A DNA stretch of 64,000 nucleotides from Pseudomonas syringae KCTC 12500 (GCF_000507185.2 NZ_AYTM02000002.1:4313501-4377500); one strand, 5' to 3'. Shown: positions 18,161 through 27,953, counted from the stretch's first letter. Program-made: numbers and translations. The notes: generated from the letters alone by a model not told the origin.

Positions 18161-18599
18161 TTGATCAGCCGTCACGCTTTCGCGAGCATGTTCGCCCACA
18201 CAGGTCCCTGCGACTTACTGCCCAATGCGTGGCAGACCATGCACGGAATGTCAGGCGAGCCTGTTCGCGAAAGCGCTGGTGGCGGCATATCCACGCCTGG
18301 AAACAAGGCTTCTGCCCAGCGGGCGTAGGAGCGAACTTGTTCGCGAAGGCGGTACTTCGGGCGCTACATTTTCTCTGAATTTAACGTCCCTTTCGCGAAC
18401 AAGCGAAGCGTCGCCCGGTCCACTCCTACGCCCTCCCGGGCAGAATCAAAAGCTGAAGACTGCCAGGCGAGCCTGTTCGCGAAAGCGCTGGTGGCACAAC
18501 ATTCAAGAGCGGACGCAGAGCGTCCAGAACGGCATTCCGACGCGGAGCGTGAGGAACGACAACCAACTGCCGTGCCTCACGTTCCGCGTCACAGGTCTC
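18161..18599. repeat. Repeat-rich intergenic spacer with REP-like palindromes
   Basis: There is no gene in this stretch. It holds an exact 32-bp direct repeat at 18252-18283 and 18464-18495 that contains GCCTGTTCGCGAAAGCGCTG. REP-like units lie between the copies: GTAGGAGCGAACTTGTTCGC at about 18325, and an inverted partner TTTCGCGAACAAGCGAAGCG at about 18390 ending in CACTCCTAC. Degenerate GTTCGC units also occur at 18178-18195. Such GTAGGAGC...GTTCGCGA elements are typical intergenic REPs of P. syringae. They lie between a small plus-strand gene and the 3' end of sbcC, the usual place for REPs. Confidence 0.75.
18512..18560 (+). repeat. Dispersed GACGC(A/G)GAGCGT repeat, copy 1
   Basis: It reads GACGCAGAGCGTCCAGAAC, then GGCATTCCGACGCGGAGCG, then TGAGGAACGA. 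The same pattern recurs at 45657-45704 and, inverted, at 50331-50376. A second inverted partner at 18575-18590 (CCTCACGTTCCGCGTC) pairs with 18539-18554 at 15 of 16 positions, so this copy can form a long hairpin just before the sbcC stop codon. Confidence 0.7.
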
Positions 18600-21500
18600 T
18601 CAGTGCCCCACCTCGATGGTGCTCAATCCGTTGCCCTGACGACGCACCTTGATCTGCACCGGGATTCGTTCGTGCATTTCCTGCACGTGGGAAATCACGC
18701 CGACCTTGCGACCCTGCGCCTGCAGGCCGTCGAGGGCGTCCATCGCCAGTTGCAGTGACTCCGGGTCGAGGCTGCCGAAGCCTTCGTCGATGAACAGTGA
18801 CTCGATGCGCAAGGTGCTGGATGCCATCGAGGCGAGGCCCAGCGCCAGTGCCAGCGAGACAAGGAAGGTTTCCCCGCCGGACAGCGAATGAACCGAGCGC
18901 AGTTCGTCGCCCATTTCCGTGTCCATGACCAGCAGGCCGAGCATGCTGCCGCCGCGTTTCAGGCGGTAACGGCGCACCAGTTGCCTGAGCTGCGCATTGG
19001 CGTGGTGGACCAGCAGATCCAGGTTGTAGGCCTGGGCGATTTTGCGAAACCTGTCGCCTTCTGCCGAGCCGATCAACGACGCCAGACGTGCCCAGCGCAG
19101 GTATTCGCTGTTGGCATCGGCGATGCGCGCCTGCAGTTCGCTGTTGGCGTTGCGGCGACGCTGATCTTCACTGAGCTCGGCACGCAAGTCGGCGCAGTGC
19201 TGCTCACTGAGCGCCGACTGTTCATGGGCCTGTTGCAGCGCTGCTTCCAGTTGCGCACTGTCGGTCAGATCACTGTGTTGCGCCTGATGCTGTTGCAGGC
19301 GCTGATCGCGTTCCTGCAACAATACTTTTGCCTGTTCCAGCGCCTTGTCGGTGCTGCTCAATTGCACACGCAGTTGCTCGACATGCGCATCGTCGTAGGT
19401 CAGCAACGTATCCAGCGCGCTGTCGTCGAGCTGCGGATGCTGAGCGCGCCATTCGCTGATCTGCACATCAAGTTCAGCCAGTTCCTGTTGCAGGGCCTGC
19501 TGCTGTTGCTGTCCGGACTTGAGTTCGGCAGCCAGTTGAATCAGTTGATTGTGGATGTCCTGCAGCGCCTGCGCCGCCAGACTTTCCGCCTGTCTGGCCT
19601 GCTCGATGGTTTGCTCCAGCGCCTGCTGCCATTGCTCTGCGCTCGCGTGTTCGCCCAGCAGACCGGCAAGCGTCTGCTGACTGTTCAGCCGTTGCTCGCC
19701 GAGTCGGGTGACTTCCTGCGCCAGTTCGGTCTGGCGATGCACGCGAGTCTGCTGCTCGACCTGCTGCTTCTCGATCTTCTGCTGGCGCTCGGTTTGCTCC
19801 TGCTGCTCTTCGTGTTGCTGCTCCAGTTGATCGAGACGCTGGGTCACCTGCTGTTCGAGCTGCAGCACGGTCGCCGATGCATCACTGCGCAGCCCTTCAA
19901 GCACCTGCGGCGATACCAGCGGCGTGAATGCCGTCAGTTCCTCTTCCAGTCGCTGCCCATCGGCCTCCAGTTGCTTGAGCTGCTCGGCAACATGGCCCGC
20001 AGCGGTCTGACTGGCTTCGGTCGCTGCCTGAAGCTGCTGCTGCAGGCGGGCAGCGTCTTTTTGCAGGGCCAGCAAGGCTTGCTGACGTTGCTCGTCACGG
20101 CTGATGACTTCGCTCAGTTGACTCAATTGCTGGCTCAACCAGCCGTCGCGCTTGTCGGCGTCGCGGTCGAGCAATTGGGCGGTGAGGGGATGTGACTCCA
20201 GGTCCGGTGCCAAAGCCTGATGGCGCGCGGTGAGCTGCTCATGCTGGCGCAGCAGCTCTTTCTGCCGGGCGATCACGCCGCCGACCTGTTCACGCAACTG
20301 ATTGCGTTGCTCGGTCAGCAGGTCCACGGCTTTCTGCGCGTTGGCCTGCTCGTTGTCGTCGTGTTGCGTGAGGCTTTCGAGCAGCGCCTCCGGCTGATGC
20401 CAGGGGTGTTCGATGCTGCCGCAGACCGGGCAGGGCTGGTCGTCCTGCAACTGCACGCGCAACTCCTCGACACTGGCGCTGCGGGCCAGGCGTTGGCGCT
20501 CCAGCAGTTGCCGGGTGACGGTCAGGGTCTGCTCGGCGACGGTCAGTTCATCACGAACGCGAAGGCCTTCGCTGTTGAGCTGTTCGCGTTGCTGCTGGGC
20601 GCTCTGCTGTTGCTGGGTGAGGTCGGCAAGCTGCCGGTCGACGTCCTGCTGACTGGCCCACAGACGGGCCAGTTCCTCGAAGGCACGCTGCTGTTTGCGG
20701 TTGTCCTGCAACAGGCTGCCGAGAATCTGCACCTGCTCGGTCACTGCCTCCACTTCGCAATCGGCTTCGCGGTACAGCAACTCCAACGCGCTGCGTTGCT
20801 CGGTCAGCTGCTGATCGGCAGCGTTGGCACGTTGCTGCAGCGCAGGCAGCTCACTGTGGCCGTGCTTGAGACGATTGGCGATCAGCGTGAGGGACTTCAG
20901 GCGGTCACGCCACGCGCTCCAGGCCTGAGCCAGTGGCGCCAGTTCGCTGCTGTGCTGCAGTTGCCCGGCAATACGCTCAAGACGTTGCGCTACCTGCTGT
21001 TGCTGATCGAGCAGGGTTTGTAGGCTGGTCTGGCCCTGAACGCAGAGCTGCTCGCTTTGCTGGTGCAGGTCGGACGCCTTGGCCAGTTCCTGGGCCAGGT
21101 GATTGAGGGTGTTCTGTGCTTCGAAAGCCTGCAGCAACAACGGTTTGGCGCTGCCGTGCGCTTGCTGGGCTTCCAGCAGACTGGTCTGCGCCTGAGTACG
21201 GCGGCTTTCCAGCTGTTGCTGCTGGTCGTGCAGCGAGGTCTGCTGTTGCTGATACTGGCGAATCTGTTCAGCCAGCGGATCAAGCTGAGCATTCAACGTG
21301 ACCCGACGCGCGAAGCGATGGCGCTGCGGGCCCAGGCGCTCAAGCTGGCCGAGGGTCTGGCGTGCTCCGCTGTGGTCGTCCCAGGCCTGTTGCGCACTGT
21401 TCAGGGCTTCCTGGGCAGCGAGCTGTTCATCACGCAGGCGGTGCAGTTCGGTGAGCCACTGCTGTTTGATTTCCAGTTGCCGTTGCTGTGTCTGATGGGC

Positions 21501-22244
21501 CTTGAGCTGCTGCTGCGCGTCGCTCAGGCGTTGTTCCAGTTCAGCCAGCAGCTCCGGGGCCAGCGGGATGATGTTGCTGGCCTGCGCGGTCAGGGTTTTC
21601 AGGGCGTCTTCGGCTTCCTTGCTTTTGCTGTAGGCGCGGCGACCGAGCTGGCTGTAGATCGCGGTGTTGGTGAGCTTTTCCAGCAGTTCGCTGCGTTCCT
21701 TGTCATCCGCCTTGAGGAACGCGCTGAACTCGCTCTGGGCAAGCATCACGGCGCGGGTGAACTGTTCGAAGTTCAGGCCCAGGCGGTTTTCGATCAGTTG
21801 CTCGAATTCGCGTTTGCTCTGGTTGCTGAGGATTTGCTCACTGTCCAGATCGGTGAGGGTCTGGCGGCTGGCCTGCAGCTTTTTAGTGGCATTGTCGCGC
21901 GCGCGATTGGTTTCCCAGCGCGCGCGATAACGCCGCTGATCAATGCCGATGAAGTCCACCTCGGCGTAACCGCTGCCCGTGCCACGGCGCAGCAGGGTAC
22001 GTGGGTCGCTGGTGGTGATGTCGCCGTCGATGTCCGGGACCTTGGACTGACCGATATTGCTCAGCCGCGGAATCGCGCCGAACAGCGCCAGGCACAGGGC
22101 ATCGAGCAGCGTGCTTTTGCCCGCGCCGGTTGGGCCGGTGATGGCGAACAGTCCGGCGCTGGCCAGTGGCTCGGCAGTGAAATCGATTTCAAAGGGGCCG
22201 GCCAGCGAGGCCAGGTTTTTCAGGCGAATGGCGAGGATTTTCAT
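18600..22244 (-). CDS. sbcC: Exonuclease SbcC, large ATPase subunit of SbcCD
   Basis: 1214 residues with SMC/Rad50 architecture. The N-terminal Walker A is TGPTGAGKSTLLDALCLALF. Two very long Gln-rich coiled coils flank the zinc-hook motif CPVCGS near the middle. The C-terminal ABC signature is LSGGETFLVSLALALGLA, and the Walker B/D-loop is SLFIDEGFGSLDP. With SbcD it forms the cytoplasmic ATP-dependent dsDNA exonuclease and hairpin endonuclease that opens cruciforms and processes breaks. Its start overlaps the sbcD stop by 4 bp, so the two are translationally coupled. Length is in the usual range for pseudomonads. Confidence 0.96.
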   Translation of the reverse strand: MKILAIRLKNLASLAGPFEIDFTAEPLASAGLFAITGPTGAGKSTLLDALCLALFGAIPRLSNIGQSKVPDIDGDITTSDPRTLLRRGTGSGYAEVDFIGIDQRRYRARWETNRARDNATKKLQASRQTLTDLDSEQILSNQSKREFEQLIENRLGLNFEQFTRAVMLAQSEFSAFLKADDKERSELLEKLTNTAIYSQLGRRAYSKSKEAEDALKTLTAQASNIIPLAPELLAELEQRLSDAQQQLKAHQTQQRQLEIKQQWLTELHRLRDEQLAAQEALNSAQQAWDDHSGARQTLGQLERLGPQRHRFARRVTLNAQLDPLAEQIRQYQQQQTSLHDQQQQLESRRTQAQTSLLEAQQAHGSAKPLLLQAFEAQNTLNHLAQELAKASDLHQQSEQLCVQGQTSLQTLLDQQQQVAQRLERIAGQLQHSSELAPLAQAWSAWRDRLKSLTLIANRLKHGHSELPALQQRANAADQQLTEQRSALELLYREADCEVEAVTEQVQILGSLLQDNRKQQRAFEELARLWASQQDVDRQLADLTQQQQSAQQQREQLNSEGLRVRDELTVAEQTLTVTRQLLERQRLARSASVEELRVQLQDDQPCPVCGSIEHPWHQPEALLESLTQHDDNEQANAQKAVDLLTEQRNQLREQVGGVIARQKELLRQHEQLTARHQALAPDLESHPLTAQLLDRDADKRDGWLSQQLSQLSEVISRDEQRQQALLALQKDAARLQQQLQAATEASQTAAGHVAEQLKQLEADGQRLEEELTAFTPLVSPQVLEGLRSDASATVLQLEQQVTQRLDQLEQQHEEQQEQTERQQKIEKQQVEQQTRVHRQTELAQEVTRLGEQRLNSQQTLAGLLGEHASAEQWQQALEQTIEQARQAESLAAQALQDIHNQLIQLAAELKSGQQQQQALQQELAELDVQISEWRAQHPQLDDSALDTLLTYDDAHVEQLRVQLSSTDKALEQAKVLLQERDQRLQQHQAQHSDLTDSAQLEAALQQAHEQSALSEQHCADLRAELSEDQRRRNANSELQARIADANSEYLRWARLASLIGSAEGDRFRKIAQAYNLDLLVHHANAQLRQLVRRYRLKRGGSMLGLLVMDTEMGDELRSVHSLSGGETFLVSLALALGLASMASSTLRIESLFIDEGFGSLDPESLQLAMDALDGLQAQGRKVGVISHVQEMHERIPVQIKVRRQGNGLSTIEVGH

Positions 22245-23485
22245 GGTTGCTCGCTCTCCTGCTGGACTTCACGCAGCAGCGTGGCGAAATCGGTCAGCGT
22301 CTGTTCGTCGACCTCGCTGCCGAAGTTGTCCTGCCAGGCACGGCTGAACAGTTCCTGAGGCGTGAGTTGGTCCAGTTCGATCAGCGTGGCGTCACCCTCG
22401 CTGCCGTCCGCGCTGCCTTTGCCGGCGTATTCGGCACCGATGCGCACCAGCCGCACGGCCTTGCCCTGTAGGGCGTTTTCGATCTGGTTGCGCAGGTCCG
22501 GCTGGGGTTCATCCAGACGCACACGCACTTCCAGCCACGGCTGGCGGTCCGGGTCGGCAAGCAGGTCAATGTCCGGCAACGCCTTGAGCTGCACCAGCAG
22601 GTCGGCCAATGGCGCAGGCCCGAGGCGTTGCAGGTTGACGGCGCGAGGAATCAGCAACGGCTCGACACTGGTCAGCGTCTCGCCGTCGCAATTGATTTCC
22701 AGAATCTGGTGCTGATAGCTGATTTCCGAAAAGGACAGCGGGATCGGCGAGCCGCTGTAGCGAATGCGCTCTTCGCCGTTGACCCGCTGCGGTTTGTGCA
22801 GATGGCCCAGCGCAACATAGGTGATGCTCGGCCCGAACAGGCTGGCCGGCAGCGCTTCGGCGTTACCGATGATCAGGCTGCGCTCGGAGTCTTCCGAGAC
22901 CGAGCCACCTGCCATGTGGGCGTGACTGATGGCGATCAATGCCTGACCGGGCTGGCGCTTGAGGTCAGCCGCCGCGATCAGTAACTCATGCACCCGGCCG
23001 ATGCCACGCAGGTAGTCATCGCCCAGGGTCGGGCCGGTGACTTCGGCGGGACGCAGAAAGGGCAGCGCCAGGCACCAGGCCTTGATGTCGCCATTGGCGT
23101 CCGGCAATGGCAACAGCAGGCGTTCGGCATCCAGCACGCCATCGTCCAGCCACATCACCCGGCCCAGCGCGTGGGTGCGCAAGCGGCGCATCAGGGGGGC
23201 GGGAAGTTCGATACGCGAGCCGGAGTCGTGGTTGCCCGCGATCATCACGATGGTCAGCAGCGGCTGCTGTTCGTGGGCGTTGACGATGAAGTCGTACAGG
23301 CGCTCCTGCGCTTTGACCGGCGGGTTGACGGTGTCGAAGATGTCGCCCGCGATCAACAGTACATCCGGTTTACGGTCGGCCAGACGGGCCAGCAGCCAGG
23401 TCAGAAAGCAGGCGTGTTCGAAATCCCGCTCCTGGCCGTGCAGGTTCTGACCCAGGTGCCAGTCAGAGGTGTGAAACAGACGCAT
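22241..23485 (-). CDS. sbcD: Exonuclease SbcD, nuclease subunit of SbcCD
   Basis: 414 residues with the Mre11-type metallophosphoesterase motifs in order: FHTSDWHLGQ, LIAGDIFDTVNPP, IAGNHDSGSR, ISHAHMAGG and VALGHLHKPQ. The C-terminal domain is less conserved. It supplies the Mn2+-dependent nuclease active site of SbcCD. The gene begins 39 bp after the stop of the batD-like gene on the same strand and overlaps sbcC by 4 bp. Confidence 0.96.
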   Translation of the reverse strand: MRLFHTSDWHLGQNLHGQERDFEHACFLTWLLARLADRKPDVLLIAGDIFDTVNPPVKAQERLYDFIVNAHEQQPLLTIVMIAGNHDSGSRIELPAPLMRRLRTHALGRVMWLDDGVLDAERLLLPLPDANGDIKAWCLALPFLRPAEVTGPTLGDDYLRGIGRVHELLIAAADLKRQPGQALIAISHAHMAGGSVSEDSERSLIIGNAEALPASLFGPSITYVALGHLHKPQRVNGEERIRYSGSPIPLSFSEISYQHQILEINCDGETLTSVEPLLIPRAVNLQRLGPAPLADLLVQLKALPDIDLLADPDRQPWLEVRVRLDEPQPDLRNQIENALQGKAVRLVRIGAEYAGKGSADGSEGDATLIELDQLTPQELFSRAWQDNFGSEVDEQTLTDFATLLREVQQESEQP

Positions 23486-23524
23486 TGGTTTACCTTGTCG
23501 TATAGGGGTGTTGCCTGAGCTGCA

Positions 23525-25183
23525 TCATTTGGGATACAGCGGCGGCAACCCGGCATCACCTGCCGGGTCCTGAATATGTTCGGCGGCGGGCAGCTTGCGC
23601 ACCGCGCGCCAGAGGTCCTCGCCCAGCCACAGCTTGCCGGTTTCGCTGTACAACGCACCGTTGAGACCGTCCAGAGCATCGGACAGCGGCACGAAACGCG
23701 CGGCCATTTCGGCCAGGGTTTCCGGCTGCTGACGTGCCCAGGCGTCGAGCGCCTGACGGGTGCCCTGCGGGTCGTTGGCCAGGCAGGCGCGCTTGAGGTC
23801 ATCGAGTACGGTACGCGGGCTGGGCCCGGTCTGCACGGCCCGGGCGATTGCCGGCTGTCCACGGGCGCGCCACCACAGGCCGAAACCGAGCAATGTTGTG
23901 CAGACCAGCAGCAAGGTGCTCATCTGCCACGGCCAGACTGGCGGGCCGATTACGGTCACGCCGTTTGTGTCGTTGTTCACCGGCGTGTCCACCGCCAGAC
24001 CTGGGTTGACGCTGATCAGCAGGGTGCGCGCGGGCAGGCTGCTGTGCTCCAGATGATCTTCGCGGGTATTCCACCAGGTCACTTCAACCGCAGGCAGGTC
24101 GATTGCGCCGGCGCGGGCGGGCACTAGGGCCTCGCGTTCTTCGCGCGTGCCGATCAGGCCGCGTTCGCTGGGCAGGTTGCGCAGTTGTGGCTGATCCGGG
24201 TAACGCCGCAGGCCGGGTACTTCTGTGGGCGGCAAGGGGGGCAGCTGCGCGCCGGCCAGCCCTTCGGCCTTGAGCGTCAGGGTGCGGGTCAGCGAATCGC
24301 CGACCTGCGTAGTGCCGGGCTCCGGGCTCCAGTTTTCTTCCAGATTGATACTGCGTGCCGGCAGCCAGGCGACATCGGCCGGGTAGTCGGCAGGCTTGGG
24401 CTTGACGGTCAACGGCACTTCGGCGGACTTGACCCGCACCGACCGGCCCGGCTGCGGGCCGAACGGATTGGCGTCCTGGGCTTGCGAACCCTCGGCAGGC
24501 GTCTGCACCAGCGTTGCACTGAACACTTGCGCCGGTATCTTCAGCACGCCGCTCTGCTGCGGGTAGATCGCGTAGCGTGTCTCGATCACCCCGTGGCGCA
24601 CGCCGTTGATCAGCTTTTCGTAGGTGCGCGAATCACCCAGTTTTTCGACCCGCGCGTCCGGCACTTGCAGCGGGCTCAGGCTACTGTCGTCGAACAGTGA
24701 CACCGAGTGGTAAACGCGCAGGGTCAGCACGGCCTGAGCCTGAACATACACGCTGTCCTGATCCAGGCTCGCTTCGATGAAGATCGATGCCAGATGGTTG
24801 CTTTGTTCCTGGGGCTCGCTCTGCAGGACCTGCAGGGTCAGCGGCTGGCTTTTCAGCTCGCCCAGTTGCAGCGACGGAATCAACACGCTTCCGGTCTCGC
24901 GGGGCAGCAGGGTCACGATCCAGCGCGTGGTGGCCTGGCTGCTGCCATCCAGGGTTTTCAGGCTGTTGAGCTGACGCGTATCACGCACCTCGAAACTGCT
25001 TTCCAGCGCGCTCATGTCCGGCTTGCCGAACTGCGTCACATCGTCGGTTTCCAGCGTCAGCTCGACGGTCTCCCCGGCGTTGAGGCGCGTGCGGTCAACG
25101 CTGGCGGTCAGTTGCGCAGCCTGCAGCGACAAGGTGATCAGGCTCAGCAGCAGGCCGATCAATAAGGTGTACACGCGACTCAT
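23525..25183 (-). CDS. BatD-like membrane-anchored protein
   Basis: 552 residues: a signal peptide (VYTLLIGLLLSLITLSLQA), a large periplasmic region of Ig-like/BatD repeats (TASVDRTRLNAGETVELTLE; YDRSL is absent but RYAIYPQQSGVLKIPAQ is present), a transmembrane segment near residue 430 (MSTLLLVCTTLLGFGLWW) and a cytoplasmic tail of about 100 residues. BatD proteins work with BatA and BatB and a MoxR ATPase in an inner-membrane complex linked to envelope or oxidative stress in other bacteria; the biochemical role is unclear. It is the last gene of the six-gene operon and overlaps the preceding gene by 4 bp. Confidence 0.87.
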   Translation of the reverse strand: MSRVYTLLIGLLLSLITLSLQAAQLTASVDRTRLNAGETVELTLETDDVTQFGKPDMSALESSFEVRDTRQLNSLKTLDGSSQATTRWIVTLLPRETGSVLIPSLQLGELKSQPLTLQVLQSEPQEQSNHLASIFIEASLDQDSVYVQAQAVLTLRVYHSVSLFDDSSLSPLQVPDARVEKLGDSRTYEKLINGVRHGVIETRYAIYPQQSGVLKIPAQVFSATLVQTPAEGSQAQDANPFGPQPGRSVRVKSAEVPLTVKPKPADYPADVAWLPARSINLEENWSPEPGTTQVGDSLTRTLTLKAEGLAGAQLPPLPPTEVPGLRRYPDQPQLRNLPSERGLIGTREEREALVPARAGAIDLPAVEVTWWNTREDHLEHSSLPARTLLISVNPGLAVDTPVNNDTNGVTVIGPPVWPWQMSTLLLVCTTLLGFGLWWRARGQPAIARAVQTGPSPRTVLDDLKRACLANDPQGTRQALDAWARQQPETLAEMAARFVPLSDALDGLNGALYSETGKLWLGEDLWRAVRKLPAAEHIQDPAGDAGLPPLYPK

Positions 25184-26910
25184 CGGTTCTTTTCCTGATG
25201 TTGCTGTTCGTAGCGAAATTTGCGCCGCAACAGTTCGCCCGGGTCATCCGGAATCTGCCTCAACCACTGCTCCAGTTCCTGACGTCGCTCACCGGTCATG
25301 GGGCTGTCGGCGGACTGCAGCGCAGGTCGGGTAGTCTGTTCGTCGTCGGTCGACTCGCCCGAGGCGGCCTTGCCGCTGTTGTCCGGCGGCAGGCTTTCGC
25401 TGGTGCCGGGTTGATCCGATCGGGACGGGTTCTGCTCGGCAGGCGATGCGCTGCTATTGGGGTCTTGCGACGCCTGCTGACCTTCTTCGCCCTGATCGGC
25501 CTTGTTCTGTTCGTCTTGGGCAGGCTTCTGCTCATTGGCCTGATCCAGCAGGCTTTGCACCAGCGCCCGATTGGTTTGCGCCGCAGGGAAATCGGGCTGT
25601 CGGTCCAGGGCCTGCTCGTAGGCATCCAGTGCCGCTGCCAGCTCGCCGCTGCGGGCCAGGGCATTGCCACGATTGTAGTGGTCGGCGGCGCTGTTGCCTT
25701 CGGCAAACTGCCGGGCGGCGCTGGCGTAGTCTTGCGCCTGGTACAACGCCACGCCTTTCCAGCGCGAGTCTTCGAAGCGCTGCGCTGCCTCGGCTGGCCG
25801 ATGCTGTTCCAGCAGCCGCTGGCCCTGTTGATCGGGACGCAGCCACAGGTCCTGAAACTCGAACGCCTGGCTGTTCTGCGGAAACATGAACATCAGCGGC
25901 AGGCAGAACAGCCAGCCGCGCCGACCGGCCAGTGCCGCGATCAGCAAAAGCGGCAGCAGCAACCAGTGGCCCTGGTCAGCCCAGGTGTCGAGTTGCACGA
26001 CCTGGCCGTCGCGGCTCATGTGTCGAGGGCTGGCCAGCAGACCGAGGCTGCGCAAGTCTTCTTCATCGCCGCGTGCCTGACGATAGCTGCCGCCGACCTG
26101 ATCGGCGAAGTCGTTGAGGCTGGTACTGTCCAGACGCGGCACCAGAATCGCACCCTGATCATCCTTGAGCAGGCTGCCGTTTTCCTGCGTGACCGGCGCG
26201 CCTTCGGCCGTGCCGACCCCGAGAATCAACAGCGGCGGCGATTTTCCGCGCAATGCGGCGCGGATGCCCTGACGTTCCTGTTCGCTCAGCGACGAGGTGA
26301 TCAACAGTATCCGCCCCTGACCCAATGCGCCCTGTTTGAGCAGGTGCAGCGCTTTCTGCACAGCCAGATCGGCGCGCTGGCCGGTCACCGGCATGATCGA
26401 CGGTCTGATGGCTTCCAGCAGGTTGTGGCTGGTGACCAGATCATCGGACAGCGGCACCAGCGTGTGTGCGCTGCCTGCATAGACAACGATGGCGGTCTGC
26501 GCATCGCTGCGTTTTTGCAACAGGTCCAGCAGCTTGCGTCTAGCCTGTTCCAGGCGGGTAGGGGGCGTATCGGTGGCGAGCATCTGCGGGGTGAGTTCGA
26601 GAATGACCACCAGCGGATCGACCGGCTTCTGGCTGATCTGTTCGACGCGCTGCCAACTGGGGCCCAGCAAGGCGAAAAGGGCCAGCAACCAGGCGAGCCC
26701 CAGCGCGACCCATGGCAGTTTGCTGTTGCTGCCGCGCCCACCGTTGAGCAACACCTCATGAAAGTGAGTGGGCAGCAGCATTTGCCAGCGTCCGGCGCGT
26801 TTCTGCCGGTGCCAGAGTCGCCAGATAAGCAGCGCCAGCAAGGGCGTGATCAGCAGCCATTCCGGGCGAAACCAGTGCGGCCAGAGCCCGCTGATCATCG
26901 CGACCTCCAC
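25180..26910 (-). CDS. BatB/BatC-type protein: VWA domain fused to TPR
   Basis: 576 residues. Two N-terminal membrane helices precede a von Willebrand A-like domain, a further membrane segment near residue 320 follows, then a TPR pair (DHYNRGNALARSGELAAALD, then AYEQALDRQPDFPAAQTNRA) and a low-complexity Gln/Asn/Ser/Asp-rich tail. The fusion of BatB (VWA) and BatC (TPR) is common in gammaproteobacteria. The MIDAS metal site that should read DxSxS is ILELTPQM here, so this VWA domain probably does not bind metal, unlike its BatA partner. It overlaps batA by 16 bp and batD by 4 bp. Confidence 0.87.
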   Translation of the reverse strand: MEVAMISGLWPHWFRPEWLLITPLLALLIWRLWHRQKRAGRWQMLLPTHFHEVLLNGGRGSNSKLPWVALGLAWLLALFALLGPSWQRVEQISQKPVDPLVVILELTPQMLATDTPPTRLEQARRKLLDLLQKRSDAQTAIVVYAGSAHTLVPLSDDLVTSHNLLEAIRPSIMPVTGQRADLAVQKALHLLKQGALGQGRILLITSSLSEQERQGIRAALRGKSPPLLILGVGTAEGAPVTQENGSLLKDDQGAILVPRLDSTSLNDFADQVGGSYRQARGDEEDLRSLGLLASPRHMSRDGQVVQLDTWADQGHWLLLPLLLIAALAGRRGWLFCLPLMFMFPQNSQAFEFQDLWLRPDQQGQRLLEQHRPAEAAQRFEDSRWKGVALYQAQDYASAARQFAEGNSAADHYNRGNALARSGELAAALDAYEQALDRQPDFPAAQTNRALVQSLLDQANEQKPAQDEQNKADQGEEGQQASQDPNSSASPAEQNPSRSDQPGTSESLPPDNSGKAASGESTDDEQTTRPALQSADSPMTGERRQELEQWLRQIPDDPGELLRRKFRYEQQHQEKNR

Positions 26911-27953
26911 AGGCTTTTGCAGCGCTCTCGCCAGTTAATAGAACGCACCGCCGTCAGGAGGCGTTGTACTGCGTTGTTCGGCCACAACTCACGCAGCACC
27001 AGCAGCACACTCAATAGCAGCGCTGTCGCCAGTGGCCATTGATAAAGTGCTTGCGCCGGGCGCGCCTGGGTGGGCTGCTGTGCGACCGGCTCTAGGGCAT
27101 CGAGGGTGGCGCGGATTTTTTCCAGCTGGTCGCCATCGCGCGCGCGGAAATACTGGCCACCGCTGAGGCTGGCGATTTCCTTGAGCGTCGGTTCGTCCAG
27201 ATCAAGGCTGGGGTTGAGGCCCAGCACGCTTTGCAGCGCGTCCTTGTCCGGGTCCGAGCCGATGCCGATGGGGTAGATTTTTACGCCTTCTTCGGCAGCC
27301 AGCCGTGCGGCGGTGATCGGATCGATCTGACCGGCGTTGTTGGCGCCATCGGTGACCAGCACCAGCGCACGACTGGTGGCCGGACGCATACGCAGACGTT
27401 TCAGGGCCAGGCCGATGGCATCGCCCAGTGCGGTGTTCTTGCCGGCAATGCCTATCCTCGCCTCGTCGAGCCAGACCCGCACAGTGCGGCGGTCATAGGT
27501 CAGTGGCGCCTGGACAAACGCCTGGGTGCCGAACAGGATCAGGCCGACCCTGTCGCCCTTGCGGCCTTCGAGAAAGTCACCGAGCAGTTGTTGCACCAGC
27601 ACCAGCCGGCTGACCTCATCGCTTTTCCATTGCATGTCCGGGTAGTCCATAGAGCCGGACACGTCGACCGCCACCAGCAGGTCGCGGCCACTGGCAGCTA
27701 CCGGCAGTGGCTCGCCCAGCCATTGCGGTCGCGCTGTGGCGATCAGCAGCAACAGCCAGATCAACAGAAACGGCGCACGCTGTCTCCACACCGGTAGGTT
27801 GGCTTTGGCGCGGCGACCGCTCAGGCCTTCGAGTTCACTGAGAAAGCTGACCTTGAGCGCCGGCTCGCCACTGTCGGCCATGGGCAGCAGGGCGCGCATC
27901 AGCCATGGCAATGGCAGCAGGGCGAAGACCCACGGCCAGGCGAACTCAAACAT
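26895..27953 (-). CDS. BatA-like VWA-domain membrane protein
   Basis: 352 residues. An N-terminal helix pair (FAWPWVFALLPLPWLMRALL and PFLLIWLLLLIATARPQW) is followed by a VWA domain with an intact MIDAS (VAVDVSGSMDYPD), GDRVGLILFGTQAF and LVTDGANNAGQ. A C-terminal transmembrane helix (WPLATALLLSVLLVLRELW) follows. The protein is anchored in the inner membrane with the VWA domain between helices. Overlaps of 8 and 16 bp with its neighbours indicate strict co-expression. The intact MIDAS suggests it is the metal-binding, ligand-gripping VWA partner of the operon. Confidence 0.9.
   Translation of the reverse strand: MFEFAWPWVFALLPLPWLMRALLPMADSGEPALKVSFLSELEGLSGRRAKANLPVWRQRAPFLLIWLLLLIATARPQWLGEPLPVAASGRDLLVAVDVSGSMDYPDMQWKSDEVSRLVLVQQLLGDFLEGRKGDRVGLILFGTQAFVQAPLTYDRRTVRVWLDEARIGIAGKNTALGDAIGLALKRLRMRPATSRALVLVTDGANNAGQIDPITAARLAAEEGVKIYPIGIGSDPDKDALQSVLGLNPSLDLDEPTLKEIASLSGGQYFRARDGDQLEKIRATLDALEPVAQQPTQARPAQALYQWPLATALLLSVLLVLRELWPNNAVQRLLTAVRSINWRERCKSLWRSR

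Noticed and set aside
18161..18599. CRISPR-like array
   Set aside because: There are only two exact 32-bp copies 212 bp apart plus inverted REP units. No regular spacing, no leader and no cas genes.
18888..20195. Leucine-rich plus-strand frames opposite sbcC that look like membrane proteins
   Set aside because: The Gln/Leu-rich coiled coil of SbcC gives Leu-rich complementary frames; this is antisense translation of CAG/CTG-type codons.
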